Source: Dioszegia crocea
Lineage: Eukaryota; Basidiomycota; Tremellomycetes; Tremellales; Bulleribasidiaceae
DNA length: 64,000 bases
NCBI GenBank assembly: GCA_001600615.1
Contig: BCKK01000008.1
Span: forward strand, 1,098,134 to 1,162,133
Direction: 5' to 3'
The first letter of the stretch is position 1. Each line of letters starts with the position of its first letter. A model generated the notes under the pieces. It was not told the DNA's origin. It ran no database searches and was given only the letters and a program-made list of their open reading frames with translations. Shown piece after piece: positions 44,096 to 56,373 of the stretch. A program made the translations under genes and the position numbers.

Positions 44096-46365
44096 TCTTG
44101 AAGAAAGTCTGACAGGAACATTAGCGATTGTTCAGTCTGTGGGGCAAAGATGGGTGTTATAGTTGGATGCAATCTACGGTTTACGACGAAAGGCTCAGCT
44201 CACTCACTTTTGGAGCTACGGGCGAGATTCTTGCCTCCGGGGGGTCTGCTGGAGCTGTACAGTACGCTGATAGGTCGTACGGACAGGTATCTGGAGTGTA
44301 GACTGTGAGTGTAGTGAGGTGTAGATGAATGGGGGTAAGGAATGTGTTGTTGTGCCTGGTTGACTCAGCTTTACGGCAGGCGGCCATGTCCGTGCGCAGC
44401 CACGAAAGTGGCACTTCTGATCCCGCGTCCTTTGCTATATCACTCAGTCATGCCCTGGTCCATACCATACATACTCCCTCCTACTACCATGAAAGTCAAT
44501 AAGTGATGTTAGACCCAAGTCGAGCGGGAAGTCATCGAACTGAAAAATTGTATCCGGGGCCCACGTGATTTGCCACCCGGTGGCAAAATGATGACTCACG
44601 GGTGACAAATCAATGTCTCAGATTACTCTGTCAGCATACATCCGCTGACACACCTGCCTATCAAAACAATGAGTCATGCGAGCCTCAGGCGGGACTGTCC
44701 GCTATCTTCAGGCCGATGGCCGAGCTGCCACAAAATGCTATTGCCGAAAAGCCGAATACCGCGCTCCTGGAGGGCGCGACTAGATGCTCACTTTGGCTGA
44801 TTTGTGGAATCCTTGCGCCTACTGGATGTTAATCACTGGCAATACTTTCTGAGCCGCGAAATCAATTTGGCTGTACCTTCCTGCCGGAAGTAAAGATGGC
44901 GACAAACCTCCAAGGCTATAGGAGTCTAAAATAATCCAAAGACCTCCCAGTGCAAAAGGGACTAACTATGCGACAAATCTCCATGGAATGGGAGTCTAAA
45001 TAAACCCGCCACTCTCCCCAAAAAGTCCACGTGAGAATGAGTATCCTGAATCGACGGTGGGACGGAGCAAGTAGCCTGAAAGGGTAAAATACGACTGCGA
45101 TCTCAAGATAGTATGCCTATACGGCGGACCACCCCGACAGGCTCAGGACCACATAAAAGTATACGAGTTGAACAAGTATATCTTTTGCTACCTCCCCGCT
45201 GTATGTACTGTTGTTATGCCCACACTTGATGAGATGTCGGCTAGAGAGAGCCAGCACATTTACGTCGTATGTGACGGCAGAGGTCGCATGAGTACTCACA
45301 TGTCACATATCGCCCCGGTTATTTGGGCGCAGCGATTTTTAGGGTGACGCTCCGCCGTCTCAAAGAAGTGTGACAAGCATGGACTTCAAGAAGGTTCATA
45401 TCAACACTATCGTCCAGAACAAGGCCAGAGACATGAAGCTGATGCTTAGAGCTGTGTGGAGTCCACCAGAAGTGTAATTTGCCACCCAACACCATAATAT
45501 CCGGGAGATGGCCCGTTCTAACGTCCATCTCCGCCACACGCTTATCATCCCCCAATCTCCGATGGGCGCATTGACAATTCTGACTGCAAGGTCTCTGTCT
45601 CTCCGTAATTCTCTACGCTACTACAGACTCGGTGAAGCAAACCCCGCGGCCTGCTCTTGGCCCTTGGGTGTTCGACACACCCCCTTGCAAGTTGCAGCGC
45701 AATCTTGGGCATCCTGGAACGCAAGCTAGAGAGGAATGACTAGACCTCGAAAAGATGAAGGTATATACTAGGGTCGGCAGGGCTGATGGGAGTCACCAGA
45801 ACCGGCTTCTGTAGACTCTATGAACACTTCAAAATATCCAGTCGACTGTCCAAGGCTGAACGGAATCTGAATCTTTTTGCTCCTGCTTCTGGAGCTCGTC
45901 GCAAACTTCGCTTCCGCCACCTATATCAGTTGACTGCTCTAGTGACCTCCCCATGGTAGCCGCTGCGGCACAGCCCCGAGGTTGGAAGGGTTGGGCTCTG
46001 GCGGATGATGTTCCCGCGGTTGCAGAGGCGCGATGGACCGGCCCTACATCCCGGTCCGGGCGCCCGTTACGTCCTGTGGATCAGCCTGTCCCTCCTGTAC
46101 CCCCACCAGCTCCAGCCGTACCACCTCCGCCACCTCCATCACCGCCCGGACATGTTCTGTACTCCTCATGCTGACGAAGCACATTCGGAAAGACGGTAGT
46201 CGCTCTCTCCAGAGACAGAGAAGATACATTCAAATTAACCTACAGACAATGCTAAATGATATGATTAAAACGAGACAGTACATCTCTCGTTCCCTACACC
46301 TGATCCAAACCCTCGAACCCCACTAGCGACCAGACGTTCCTCCCAACACCCCCTCCCTCGATCCC
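44096..46365. other. Gene-poor 2.3-kb region
   Basis: No supported gene. Holds a 19-nt palindrome TTTGCCACCCGGTGGCAAA (44569-44587) beside an E-box CACGTG (44562-44567), a two-copy repeat (44899-45000), and short ORFs without domains (44181-44414 minus, 45319-45555 minus, 45953-46174 plus). TTTGCCACCC recurs at about 45478. Composition is less GC-rich than in the genes. Confidence 0.5.
44899..45000. repeat. Two direct copies of a ~31-nt motif
   Basis: 44899-44930 and 44970-45000 both read GCGACAAA-CTCCA..GGGAGTCTAAA or close, about 71 nt apart. The context is gene-free; origin unknown. Confidence 0.6.
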
Positions 46366-48703
46366 TCAATCCTCCATCCCATCATCCCCATGTCCCTGCG
46401 CGGGGAACTCGAACTGCTGGAACATGGCGGCGTATTGGTCCGATTCCGGATCGTACGCTTGGCCGAATATGCCTGGGAGCTCATGAGGCCGAGGTGGGGG
46501 ATATCGCTGGAAGTTTTGCGAATCACCTGTGAAGTCAGCATTTGAGATACAGAGTGGGCACGATAGGTATAGGCGTAGTGATAAGTGGAATCGAGAGCTA
46601 GGATCCAGGTGAATGAGGTAGAGAGTGGTAATACAGTAGAAATGAACCACGAAAGTGATGTCTGGAAAGCTCTCGGGAGTCTGAGATCCTGGAGGGGATG
46701 GTCTGAGGGGATGCGAGAAGGACAGAAGTGGTACTGAAAACTGGTGGCGAAGGGTATGGACAGAGAGTGAGGGATGGAGAGGAGAGGTTGGGATAGGCAA
46801 GGAATCTCGAAGAGGGATCTGTCGACCTGAGGAACGAGGGGAAGGTATAATAGAGGTATAGATGGATAGTGTCTGGCTCTGCACCCATCCCTGCCTGACA
46901 AAAACGCCCGACGTCCCAGACCACCTCAATACCCGCCATCACTGCCCAGAGTCCAGAGTCCCAGAATCTAAAGTCCAGAGAAGAAAGACGACTCACCCAT
47001 ACTGACAACCCTCGGTACGATCGGCGCCCCAATTTCCTTCCTCTCCAAACTTCCCCAATCCACACCCGCAAACCAAGCATGCGTCATGACGTCCTTCGCC
47101 CCGCCCCTTAGGTTCCCCAACCGCTTCGTCCTATCCGCCGTCAAAAGCCCCTTAATCATCTCCTTCGCGTACGGGTCAATATGACTCGGGAACGCAATCT
47201 CATTCCTGAGGATCTTCTCGTATATCCCCAATGTATGATCATCAAAGAAGGGTGGATAACCCGCCAGCATCTCAAATGCCAATATTCCCAAAGCCCACCA
47301 ATCCACTGCCTTCCCATGACCCTGACTCAGCACAATTTCAGGTGCAAGATACTCTGGTGTCCCGCACAGAGTATACGTCCGGTCTTCGATATGCTTTGCG
47401 AATCCGAAATCTGCTATCCTAAGATAACCCGACCTGTCCAACAAGAGATTCTCAGGTTTTAAATCTCGGTAGATGATATTGTTGGAATGGAGGTAGTCGA
47501 TCGCTGTGATTATGCTGGCGAGGTAGAACCGGGTGACGTCTGCAGAGAACCGACCGGCTCGACGAAGATGTGAGAAGAGCTCTCCTCCGGGGATATATGA
47601 GAGGAGCATGTAGACGTTAAGTGTGTCCTGGTATGTTGCGTAGAGCTCAACGACGAATGGATGTCGGATCTGAGCGAGGATGGCACGTTCAGAGTTGATA
47701 TGTTCGACCTGCTTCAATCGGACAATTTCGGATTTACGCAACACCTTCATTGCGAAGTGGGGTAGACCGCCATCGGCTTGTTGTGTTGAGGCGGGGGAAG
47801 GGGAGAGGGGATCGGTCGATTGGAAGAGGTGGGGGAAGATGGGGTGGTAAGGTGTTAATCGGTAATTGGGGCGTTGACGGACTAGGAGAACTCGGCCGAA
47901 AGTACCGGTACCGAGAGTTTCGACGATCTCCCAGTCTTCAAGCCGAGCTCGTCCGCCCGTGGATCGTTGAGAGTGAGTGGCGCTGCCTCCGCCTGAGCCG
48001 AAGGTATAGCCACCGGCGGCAGAGTTGGTTGAGAGGGTGGAGTGGGATTGACGGTGCACTTGCTGTCGCTGTGCCCATTCGCGAGCGGCAGTGACTGAGG
48101 CAGCTTCGACGCGTTCGCCAATGGAGGGATGGGGAGGTGGACCGGAGGATGACCCGACGGACATGGCGTCCCATGAAGGTGGAGGGGTCGAGACGATAGA
48201 TGGAGGAGGGGAGAGTGGGAGATTTTGCGTAATGTTGACGGGTGGTGGTGGTGGTGGCATGTACCTATGGGATGTCGTTTGAGCTATACTGTCAGCTACA
48301 ATACACTGTCCAGTAGAGGTATAAACTCACCCTCTGCACCTTGACGTCCGCTCTGATCACCCATACTGCTCGTTTGCCTCGTCGCCTTCGCCCCAGTCGC
48401 CGGCCCGCTAGACCTCACTGTCGCTTCCCACTCCTGATGTCCTGATCCCGAGTAAAACCCCTGCCCCTCGGCACTTCTCATCTGCTGCTGCTGTTGTCGT
48501 TGAGCCTGCTGCTGTTGCTGCTTCTGCTGCTCCCTCAGCGCCCGCTGCTGTTCCTTCTGCTGCTGCTGGTACGACTCGCGCTCGTGGGGTAGGAGGAGGG
48601 ACATGGGGTCGAGTTTGAACTTGCGGGATGATTCGGAGGGGGTGCCGGAGGTAGTAGTGGTGAGTGAGGAGGCAGATGAGCGAGGACGATCGACGTCCAT
48701 CAT
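46366..48703 (-). CDS. PKA1: cAMP-dependent protein kinase catalytic subunit
   Basis: Exons 48331-48703, 46997-48283 and 46366-46526; 606 aa. Exon 1 is a Gln-rich head (poly-Q/R stretch at about residues 45-75). The kinase starts WEIVETLGTGTFGRVLLV; an unusual ~40-residue insert separates it from the catalytic lysine in FAMKVLRKSEIV. Then VYMLLSYIPGGELFSHLRRA, IIYRDLKPENLLLD, RIADFGFAKHI, and the activation loop TYTLCGTPEYLAPEIVLSQG. The AGC tail runs APIVPRVVSMGGDSQNFQRY across a 470-nt intron and ends with MFQQFEF and an acidic tail. It acts in cytosol and nucleus, held by the regulatory subunit until cAMP binds; in Cryptococcus the orthologue controls capsule, melanin and mating. The 1.9-kb gap upstream suggests a long promoter. 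Confidence 0.92.
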
Positions 48704-50617
48704 GGCTGAGAGCGGTGGTTGTCAGGTTGGTCGAGTGGGTAGGAGGGGCGGGAATTTGACTTTGAGACGAGTCAATGGTCGTGGGGCATGGGCAATAGAC
48801 AGTGCTAATTCCCAGAGACGTCGGCCTATCCTTTCAGATACGATCTGAACCGAGTAGCCACGCTGCCGTCTGGGCTGGCTGACGTGTCAGGGAGAGGGAC
48901 AAATGCGTGGGGTAAGGTGGAGGTGATGAAACGCGATAAGGGGTCGATAAGGGAGGTAAGCTCGAAGGGATGGTGTTAATCAACCTATGAGCGTTCGCTA
49001 TGGGGGATTAGGATTCGCCAGGATAAGATGTGTCGAGGGGCAAGAAGCTTAGAAGCTCACACGACCGATATATATGGGCTTGGTTGTTGATCGGAATAGG
49101 GCTTGGCCGCGGTGATGGAATTGTAGTCCTCCTCGGTGGATAAGGCTTCTTCTTTTTCCGCGGGAAGGATTGCTTTTGATGACTGCCAGCACTCCCAGTG
49201 ACTATCCTTATCTGTCTAGATGACCGTTGTGGGTGAGAATGAATGATCAAAGAGATGGTATGACCGGTTGTCGAGATGAAAACAAGCTTTCGGGGCCTAA
49301 TTATGAATTACCGCAAACGGCTCGTGCCTGGAAGAACAAATTATGTAATTCCCGATTTGCCGCCGAAGCTAAAAGTCATGCGAATGGGGCTCCCTTGCCC
49401 AGCCTTGCCCTGATCGAGCCTATCAGTCTGGCCATTGCCTATACCTCGTACCTTACCATTCAGACATGAACGCTGCTGATCAGGCACTGGGGTATCTGAA
49501 GGCGACGACGATCCCATTCTCGAGTGTCTGGGCAGCAGGGGTATGTTGGTCAATGCATGCCAGCGGCCAGCCTCTGCCCTTCTCTGTTACGGTGTAGGCT
49601 CGACGCAAGCCGCACCTGGGTCGGGAAAAGAACCTCCCTGGGTTCTTTTCTTCTTCCGACCAAGGAGTGGCTTGCGACAAGCCTAGTTACGGTGTCCCGC
49701 AGGCGGTATCCCGACCTGTACATCCAATAGAGTTACACTGACCCTGCACCCTGGTATCGGTCGAATGGACTCACTTGACTGACTTTTCGGGGAGCGCACG
49801 AAAGAGGAAGAATGACATCCAAAGTCCGGGCGCTGGCAGCTGATCATCTGACAAGCACCTATTCACGCCCGCGACAGCTCTGACATGTCACATATGCCCA
49901 AGTATCAATTATCCTCGATGTTGCCGACTCCCAGGGCACATCGAAAAGCCTTGTCTCCTCTGAGGGGAGGAGGAAGAGCTTGAAGGATGAGCTGAGATCG
50001 TCCCGTTTTGGGTAAGGAGGTTAGTTTACCTGAGAGCAACGTGGCAGATGTGCACGTTGTAGTGGGAATGACTGATTGATCAAATCACTCTCCACAACGT
50101 AAGCGGTTGGGGAGTAAGCCGGTCTCCGTAGGAGATGCGTAGGTGACAAGCAGGATGAAGGGACGGGAGAGCAAGGACGGCGGCCAGGGGGCAGGATCAC
50201 GAGAAGTTAGAAAAAGGTAGAAGCCACAAAAGGGAAGGTGAAATTCAGAGGGAGAGAAGGGGGTGCGAGGGGGAAAGACATGTTGAGGTCAAACTAGGTC
50301 TTATACGGGTAGACGGGTAGACAGAGAGATACTTACTGCACAACATCTACTTGACCAGGCTCGGGTATATGAGAGAGGCTTGGTCAAACGTTTTGATGAT
50401 TAGTCGTTTGCCTTTCAGACTTCGGTGAGCTCGAGGATCTGACCATCGTATCCACTAAATCAATCTGTTAAGATTGAAGAAAGGGTGAATGAGGGTGAGA
50501 AAGGGTGAGGAAGGGTGAGGAAGGGCTAAGAGGAACATACATATGGACGATCTACATGACCAACCCCAGGCCTACTCTCACGAACACTTCAACGACTCTT
50601 CGCACTTGCGCAGTACA
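48704..50617. other. 1.9-kb region between PKA1 and HIR1
   Basis: No gene. It is the 5' flank of PKA1 and the 3' flank of HIR1. It contains a candidate miniature foldback element (49586-49695) and short G/A-rich blocks near 50465-50530 (aagggtgag repeated four times). Confidence 0.45.
49586..49695. mobile_element. Candidate ~90-bp MITE-like foldback element with flanking direct repeat
   Basis: The 10-mer GTTACGGTGT occurs at 49586-49595 and again at 49686-49695. Between them is a 90-nt imperfect inverted repeat: the left end AGGCTCGACGCAAGCC pairs with the right end GGCTTGCGACAAGCCT, and the inner arms (ggtcgg-aaaagaacc / ggttcttttc-ccgacc) continue the stem for about 30 bp. One T is shared, so the target repeat is 9 or 10 bp. 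Terminal inverted repeats with a 9-10 bp direct repeat are typical of Mutator-like non-autonomous elements. It could also be a chance hairpin. Confidence 0.5.
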
Positions 50618-53600
50618 TCATAAAGCCTGAGTCGCATCCATCAGTCTTCTCAGTTCCCTCTCGTAGCTCTGCACAATTGGCCGGAGGCTCTCGAACTGGC
50701 CTACGCTCGTCAGCTTAGTTGCACAACCATGGTTCGAGTACGAGGAAGCTCACCCATGATCTGCACAACTCTCCCTATCAATTCCATCTTATTCGCCTTG
50801 GTCAACATCGAGTATCCTCCAGATCTGACAAGGTATCAGCTTACGCCCTGGATCCGCAATCCGTCACGTCACAACTCACTCTTTATCCTCACTGACAGAC
50901 CCAACCAACTCCTCCATGAGCTCCTCAGCCCTTCCCACAAACTCCTCTTGACCCAAATACCTCGCATACTCTCCAACCCAATGCCCATACTCCCTCGAAC
51001 TACCCAACACCTGCGCTCCTTTCATGCGCATCTCCAAATGACCCAATGTAAGGCTTTCATCAAACCATTCAGGCTTATCACCCTTGGTTGTGTCTTTCCC
51101 CTTACCCCTGAGCTGAGCCTCGATGAGCGCAAGAGGTCCGGCAGGGCCGTTGGACGCCATGATGGGCGATGAGGACAGTTGGAAGGGTGTAATGAAGGGT
51201 ATCCAGGCTCCGGCGAACGGGTCGAGAGCGTATGCGGCTGGTTCCGAGGTGATGATGGCGCAAGTGCCAGAAGGGTAGGATTGGAATTGGATGATCTCGT
51301 AGGGTTTGGCCGATTCAGAGTCGAGTAGGTGGGAAGATGATGTAGAGGGGATGATGAGTTTGCCAGTTCTGGCATTGAATGTTCGGGCTTCCGAGTCGGC
51401 AGTGAGGACGGCGACGGTATGGCCTGATATGGAGATGTCGACGGGCATGGTGCTAAGTCTTGAGCTGGACAAGCTATGGGTGTCAGTTAATCGCTACAGC
51501 GGTAGATGGTCTAGGGATAACTTACTGTCTTCCAGCCGCAGAGTAAATCACTAACATCCCATTCTCACACCCCACTACCGAGTGTCTCCGTCCCACAGCA
51601 AGCGCCACCACCGGTGCCGGGAGGTAGTCCACCCAAACATCTTCTCCATTTACATTGTAAACCACCATATTCTTCCCCTTATCATCCGCCGCGTTATTCG
51701 CTTCGAGGTATACTGACGTACCATCCTCCATCTCCAACTCCGACGGTTTGGCACGAAGAACAGATTGAATAGTAGGAAGGGGAAGGCGGCGAGAGGAAGA
51801 GGAAGACCCGGCAGTGCCGATTTGTGGTGTCCGAGCCGCTCTGATCTCCTTCACCACCACCTCGGCCCCTCCACCTATACCCATCATCCGACCCTTGGAC
51901 GGTCTACCACCCAGCATATCCACCGCCTTCCTCTTACTCCCTGCTCTCGTCGGAGAACCTGCCCCAAATGCCGCACCCACATCCTTGAACATCCTCGCCG
52001 TACTCGCTTGCGCTTGGCCCGGACTGGCAAAATCGGACGAGAACGGCGCGTCAAACATTGACGGAGAGTGTCCTCCGTACCCTCCATCCCCATGCCCATT
52101 TCCGGCCGCAGAGACTGCCGGACGACCCAGTGGAGCTCTAGAGAATCCGGCACCTCCCCCACCGCTGGGTCCAGCCATAGCTGACGGCGCAGATTTGGCA
52201 GGGATGATTCGCCGTTGATCTCCCGTCTTCTTCTTTCGGGCTTGAATGACATTGACGGTGGTCGAAGAGGACGTGGAAGCGCCAAACCCGTTCGAGACGA
52301 TACCGACAGGTGGTGGACCGGGTGGAGGAAGTCGGCGTTGGAGGGGTTGATAGTCGTACTCCTTCAAAACCGTCTCGGTCTGATCGGGCGTACCGAGATC
52401 CGGAATTTCATGGTCGTCGAAAGAGATGGCGCAGATCGTGCCATCTTCGGAACAGCCGTAAAGCTGATGTCCGTCATTTGACCTAAATGAGAGTCAGCAT
52501 TGACCCCAACGTACAAGGAAAGAGCTCACCAGCACAAGTCTAGGAGAGAGTGCTCAAAGAGGTTATGTAGCACGACAAGAGGGGTATGACTTGTATTTCT
52601 CCAGATTGAAATACTGAAGTCGTCTGCGCCCAGAGCAAGCATACATGAGGCAGTACTTCTCGCTGGCTGCTCGTCGGGAGGGAAGAACAAGCGGGGATTG
52701 AAGGCCTACAGTGTGAGCTTAAGTGCGGGAAAAAACCGCTATATGTAACTTACCGCAACTTGGATGGTATTGGCATGGCCGACGAAGGATATCTCCGAGG
52801 TCCACTCGTCTCGATCGATAACGGCCGCGACGAATACAGGTCCGTTCTTGGCGTTCGAGGCAGCAATGAATGCGCCGTCGGGAGACCAACTGAACAGGTC
52901 AGCTTGTTCTCGCCCTGTCAATGGATCTACGAGCCATACGAAACTGACCTCAATCGCCTGAAGAAGGTGGCGTGTCCAGAACTGGCAAATGGCTCGGAGA
53001 CGCTGTTGACGAGTTCCCAAGTGTCCGTGTTCCAAATCTTGACAGTCTTGTCGTCTGACTACAGGAGATCAGCTATTGACCATAAAGACTTGGGCCCCGG
53101 GCAGCTAACCTGAGTAGCAAGATAGTTGCCCACTGGATCCCAGCAGACACCTTTGACAAAGCCTTGGTGTCTGTCGAGCTTCTTGATACGTTCTGCTGGT
53201 CAGCTTTTGGTATGAGAAGGGAGAAGGCATATGGGACGTATGTGTCAGGGGGGTGAGGATTAGGATGAAGGACTGATAGAGCGCGCGGATAGAAATAAGA
53301 GGAGAGAAGAGAACACGAGAACCTGAAAGAAAGAAGCCATGATGGTTGAAGAAAAGAAGCGAATGTAAACAACCGTGCGGGTGGGAAACCTACCGAACGT
53401 CCGACCATCCCATATCCAGACCGTACTGTCCAATCCTACAGATGCCAGCATAGAGTCATCCCTTGACCATGCCATGTCGATGATATCTATAGATCAGTCT
53501 TAGTGCCATGTAGTGTATGAAAAATCAAGCGGGCCAAACTCACCCGCAACATGGGCGACCAGCCGCATGACAGGTTTCCAATTCTCCACGTTGACCTCGT

Positions 53601-54185
53601 CAGAGCCCCATAGTCTGCCTCCCCCATCACTGACTGTGTAAGCTAAGCCCTCTTACAACGATACGCGTGGAAGCGAGAACATAACGTACGGGTCTAAAGC
53701 CCAGATCATGGCTACTTGATCGTCTGCTCCGCTCGCTAGATATCGACCATTATGTGCCCATCTGACAGCCAACACCGATCCTGTGGATGATTCAGCTGAT
53801 AGTCACAGAGCACCTAACCTCGGGATGCATTGTGTAGCTGAAGACTCACCAGTATGTTCCGACATTGTGCACAAAAGTTTATGGTCCGCCGTATCCTTTT
53901 CTCCATTTGGATCAAGGATAGGGATCGTTGACCATATCTTAATTTTTCGGTCTGCTTCATTAGCTCCGTCTCTAGTCCTCCGCAGTCACTCATACCAAAA
54001 GGAAGAGGACTCACCCATTCCGCCCGTAGCCAGCCTTGTACCGTCCGGATGAACCGACATGGAATAAACGGGACATTTTGACTTCTTCTCACCGCCTATA
54101 GGTGTCAGCTAACTCTTCAACAAAGAGATTATAAAGCACATAGCTCACCTGTATGCTCCACCCAAGAAGGCTTGACAACTCTCAT
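50618..54185 (-). CDS. HIR1: Histone chaperone HIR1/HIRA
   Basis: About twelve exons from MRVVKPSWVEHT at 54185 to LRRLMDATQAL and the stop at 50618. The N-terminal half is a seven-blade WD40 propeller: CPVYSMSVHPDGTRLATGGM, RWAHNGRYLASGADDQ, MAWSRDDSMLASVGLDSTVW, FVKGVCWDPVGNYLATQ, LSWSPDGAFIAASNA, LLDLCWSNDGHQLYGCSEDG. A low-complexity linker holds RRIIPAKS, RMMGIGGGAE and the RAARTPQIG area, where a B-domain (Asf1-binding) would be expected. The C-terminal HIRA part has VVYNVNGEDVWVDYLPAPVV, TFNARTGKLIIPS, LGHLEMRMKGAQVLGSSREY and YSMLTKANKMELIGRVVQIM. HIR deposits H3.3/H4 outside S phase and silences histone genes. Introns are mostly ~50 nt, with one of about 200 nt near 53190-53390. Confidence 0.92.
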
Positions 54186-54605
54186 CCTTCTTCTTTCCCT
54201 CCGTTTCCTTGATAGGAGGTCAAATAGGAGTGAGCGTGGGCAAATGTTATCCCTTGGTCTAGACCGGGATTGGCACGACTACTTCCCTCCACTTTCCTTC
54301 GCGGACCTTGTACCGGTGTGGGTATACACTCTAGGGGGGTGGCGCGCAGGTGTGAAGTGGACGGATAGGGAAGATAGATGATGGATGATTGATGTGAGTG
54401 ACTGGACAATAACTCTCTCATGACTTCCTTCGAACGCGTCCGTTTCCGACGGAAGGCGGAGTTACGTTACGCTGGGTCCTTGGTGGCCATACAACGCCGT
54501 AATGTACAGCTGCAGAGCATGTGAGGGTACGATACTATGATAGCTGGGTATTAAATATAGACAGCTTAAGTATATACACAGCCTTCGACATGCTCGTTAG
54601 GCATC
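54186..54605. other. Intergenic between HIR1 and MTW1
   Basis: 5' flank of HIR1 and 3' flank of MTW1. No further feature recognised. Confidence 0.4.
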
Positions 54606-55903
54606 TCATCTCCCCACAGCCTTCAACAGCCCCTCAACACCCTCAACCCCACCTCCGATCTCTGCCTCCCTCTCCACCTCCGCCATCTCATCCGTGACTC
54701 CAGTCCCCTCATGGCCCTGATACTGGCCCACAGCCTTACCGACCGCCCAGCTCAAATACGCCTGCCGTCCCATCTCCCACGCCTTAAGATTCCCGCCTGA
54801 CGTTCCCTTATTTGGCGGGACCGACGGATGGGGATCTTCCATTGTTGACAGGAGAGTTTGGAGGGTGGTAAGGGATGATCGGTAAGCCTCAGATTTAGGA
54901 GCGAGTGGATGTACTACATGATATCAACAATAATCCTCATCCATTCACCATGCCAGACTTACGGTTGGCGGTTGCTATGACTTGTGAAACAAAGCTCATA
55001 TCTGATTTACGCTGCTGCGCTATTTCCAAACGTTTGTCTAGCAGTTTCTCGGCGCGTTCGAGTTGTTGAGATAGGTAGCGGCCCTGATGACGTTAGCTGG
55101 CGTGTAAGATCTGCGGACAGAAGGCCATGACCTTGACTCACCTGTTCAACTTTCCGCCGCATATCATCCAGCTCGCTCAAGATGGTATTCTCGCCATCAG
55201 GTAAAGCAGCGACATATTGTCCTCGCTCAAAGTCCAAATCTTTATGCCATGGCTAGATTATCAGCCCACATCTACGCGTTATTAAGGAGTCATCCAGACT
55301 CACAAGCACAAGCTCTATGTCCGATGGCGCGTCGAAAGGATTTCTCAACGCCCAGGCAGTGAATTTATCAAAAGCCTTATCGACCTGAGATTCAAGTAGA
55401 GTTTCCAGCGAATGCAAACCCTAGAACACACGTCAGCTCAATCCTCTGCTTCCGAGCGGGGAAACTTACAATATCCACTTCCATCCTATATTCATCTCCT
55501 AGCATCCCTGTCTTGCTCTGTCCCCAAGCCTCGACCAATCCCACAGTATCATACACGTTCTGCCTTGCGACTTCTTGGACTAGATCAAAGAGTTTTCGGG
55601 GATAAAAGCCGACCAACTATTGGATGATCAGCGCCGGCTTCATCCCTTTCTTTCCGAGCAAAGACATACCTCATGTATCAATATACCACGCTCATCGTCA
55701 TCTAAGACCCTCGGCTCAAGCTTCTGCCGCTTGAAAGCAGGAGTGACGCTCTCAGGCATTGAGATTGCCGGTAAAGATTTAAAGGTTGAGGTAGGCGCAG
55801 ATGGCGTACGAGCGCGCTTCGATCCCGACGCTGATGTTGACGCGTGTACATCATCTGGCCGAGCGGCAGCTGCCGAGCGTGAGAGGGACTTCCGAGGCGG
55901 CAT
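54606..55903 (-). CDS. MTW1: Kinetochore protein MIS12/Mtw1
   Basis: Five exons from MPPRKSLSRSAAAARPD at 55903. The first exon is Ser/Arg-rich and holds ERGILIHEV. Then VGFYPRKLFDLVQEVARQNV and YDTVGLVEAWGQ, DEYRMEVDI, GLHSLETLLESQVDKAFDKF, TAWALRNPFDAPSDIELVLP, and the coiled coil ENTILSELDDMRRKVEQ. The 'F-P--L-D---' opening, the 'L-S-V-K-FDKF' stretch and 'LRNPF--P-DI' are standard Mis12 landmarks. Mis12 forms the MIND/Mis12 complex that links inner centromere proteins to Ndc80 and KNL1. The last exon encodes QAYLSWAVGKAVGQYQG and an acidic end. N-terminal Ser/Arg-rich extension seems longer than usual. Confidence 0.82.
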
Positions 55904-56373
55904 AGTGTTATAGAGAGGTAAGGTGGATAGTTGTGCTCTGAATGGCAGGCGTTTGTTTACGCGACCCGCCAAAATGGCTTTACGGCATGGTGAGGAATGT
56001 GTTGTCCGTGCGGAAAGTGGCGGCGAGCGATAAGTCAAGGAAGCTCCTTGCTGCTGGTACAGTGCTGCTGAGGACTAGATGTACAATATAGCCGAGGTGA
56101 TGGTCTCAGCATGACCAAAGTCTCCTAAATATATGGTGCAGCTAGAAAATCTTGAACTCCCGCAGAGGTGAATTTGCGCCTGACTGTCCCTCGGGAGGGA
56201 TGTTAAGCCTTTCTGCTCGTTCAAGATTGGCCCTCGGAAAGCCTTGTAGTTACTTCAGATCATTCATTTCATCTTTTATTACTTCGCACAACTAATTAGA
56301 TCACACCTATGCCGCTTCATCTTCCCCTTCTTTCCCCTTTCCTTCCCCATACTCCCAGTCTCCAGAACTCAGA
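55904..56373. other. Intergenic, 5' flank of MTW1
   Basis: Also the 3' flank of the next minus-strand gene. No feature recognised. Confidence 0.4.

Noticed and set aside
44181..44414. Possible first exon of the 42829-44095 gene (ends APK before GTGAGT)
   Set aside because: None of the acceptors before 44095 joins it in frame to MPTSIP.
45319..45555. Minus-strand 78-aa ORF in the gene-poor region
   Set aside because: No start context, no neighbours, no recognised motif; length within chance expectation.
45586..45692. tRNA-like ends: TGCAAGG pairs with CCTTGCA, and GGGTG-TTCGACA-CACCC looks like a T arm
   Set aside because: No box A or D arm, and the span (about 105 nt) has no clear anticodon arm. 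I take it as a chance hairpin.
45953..46199. Pro-rich ORFs next to the PKA gene
   Set aside because: Low-complexity Pro/Ser translation of GC-rich DNA; no splice signals or domain.
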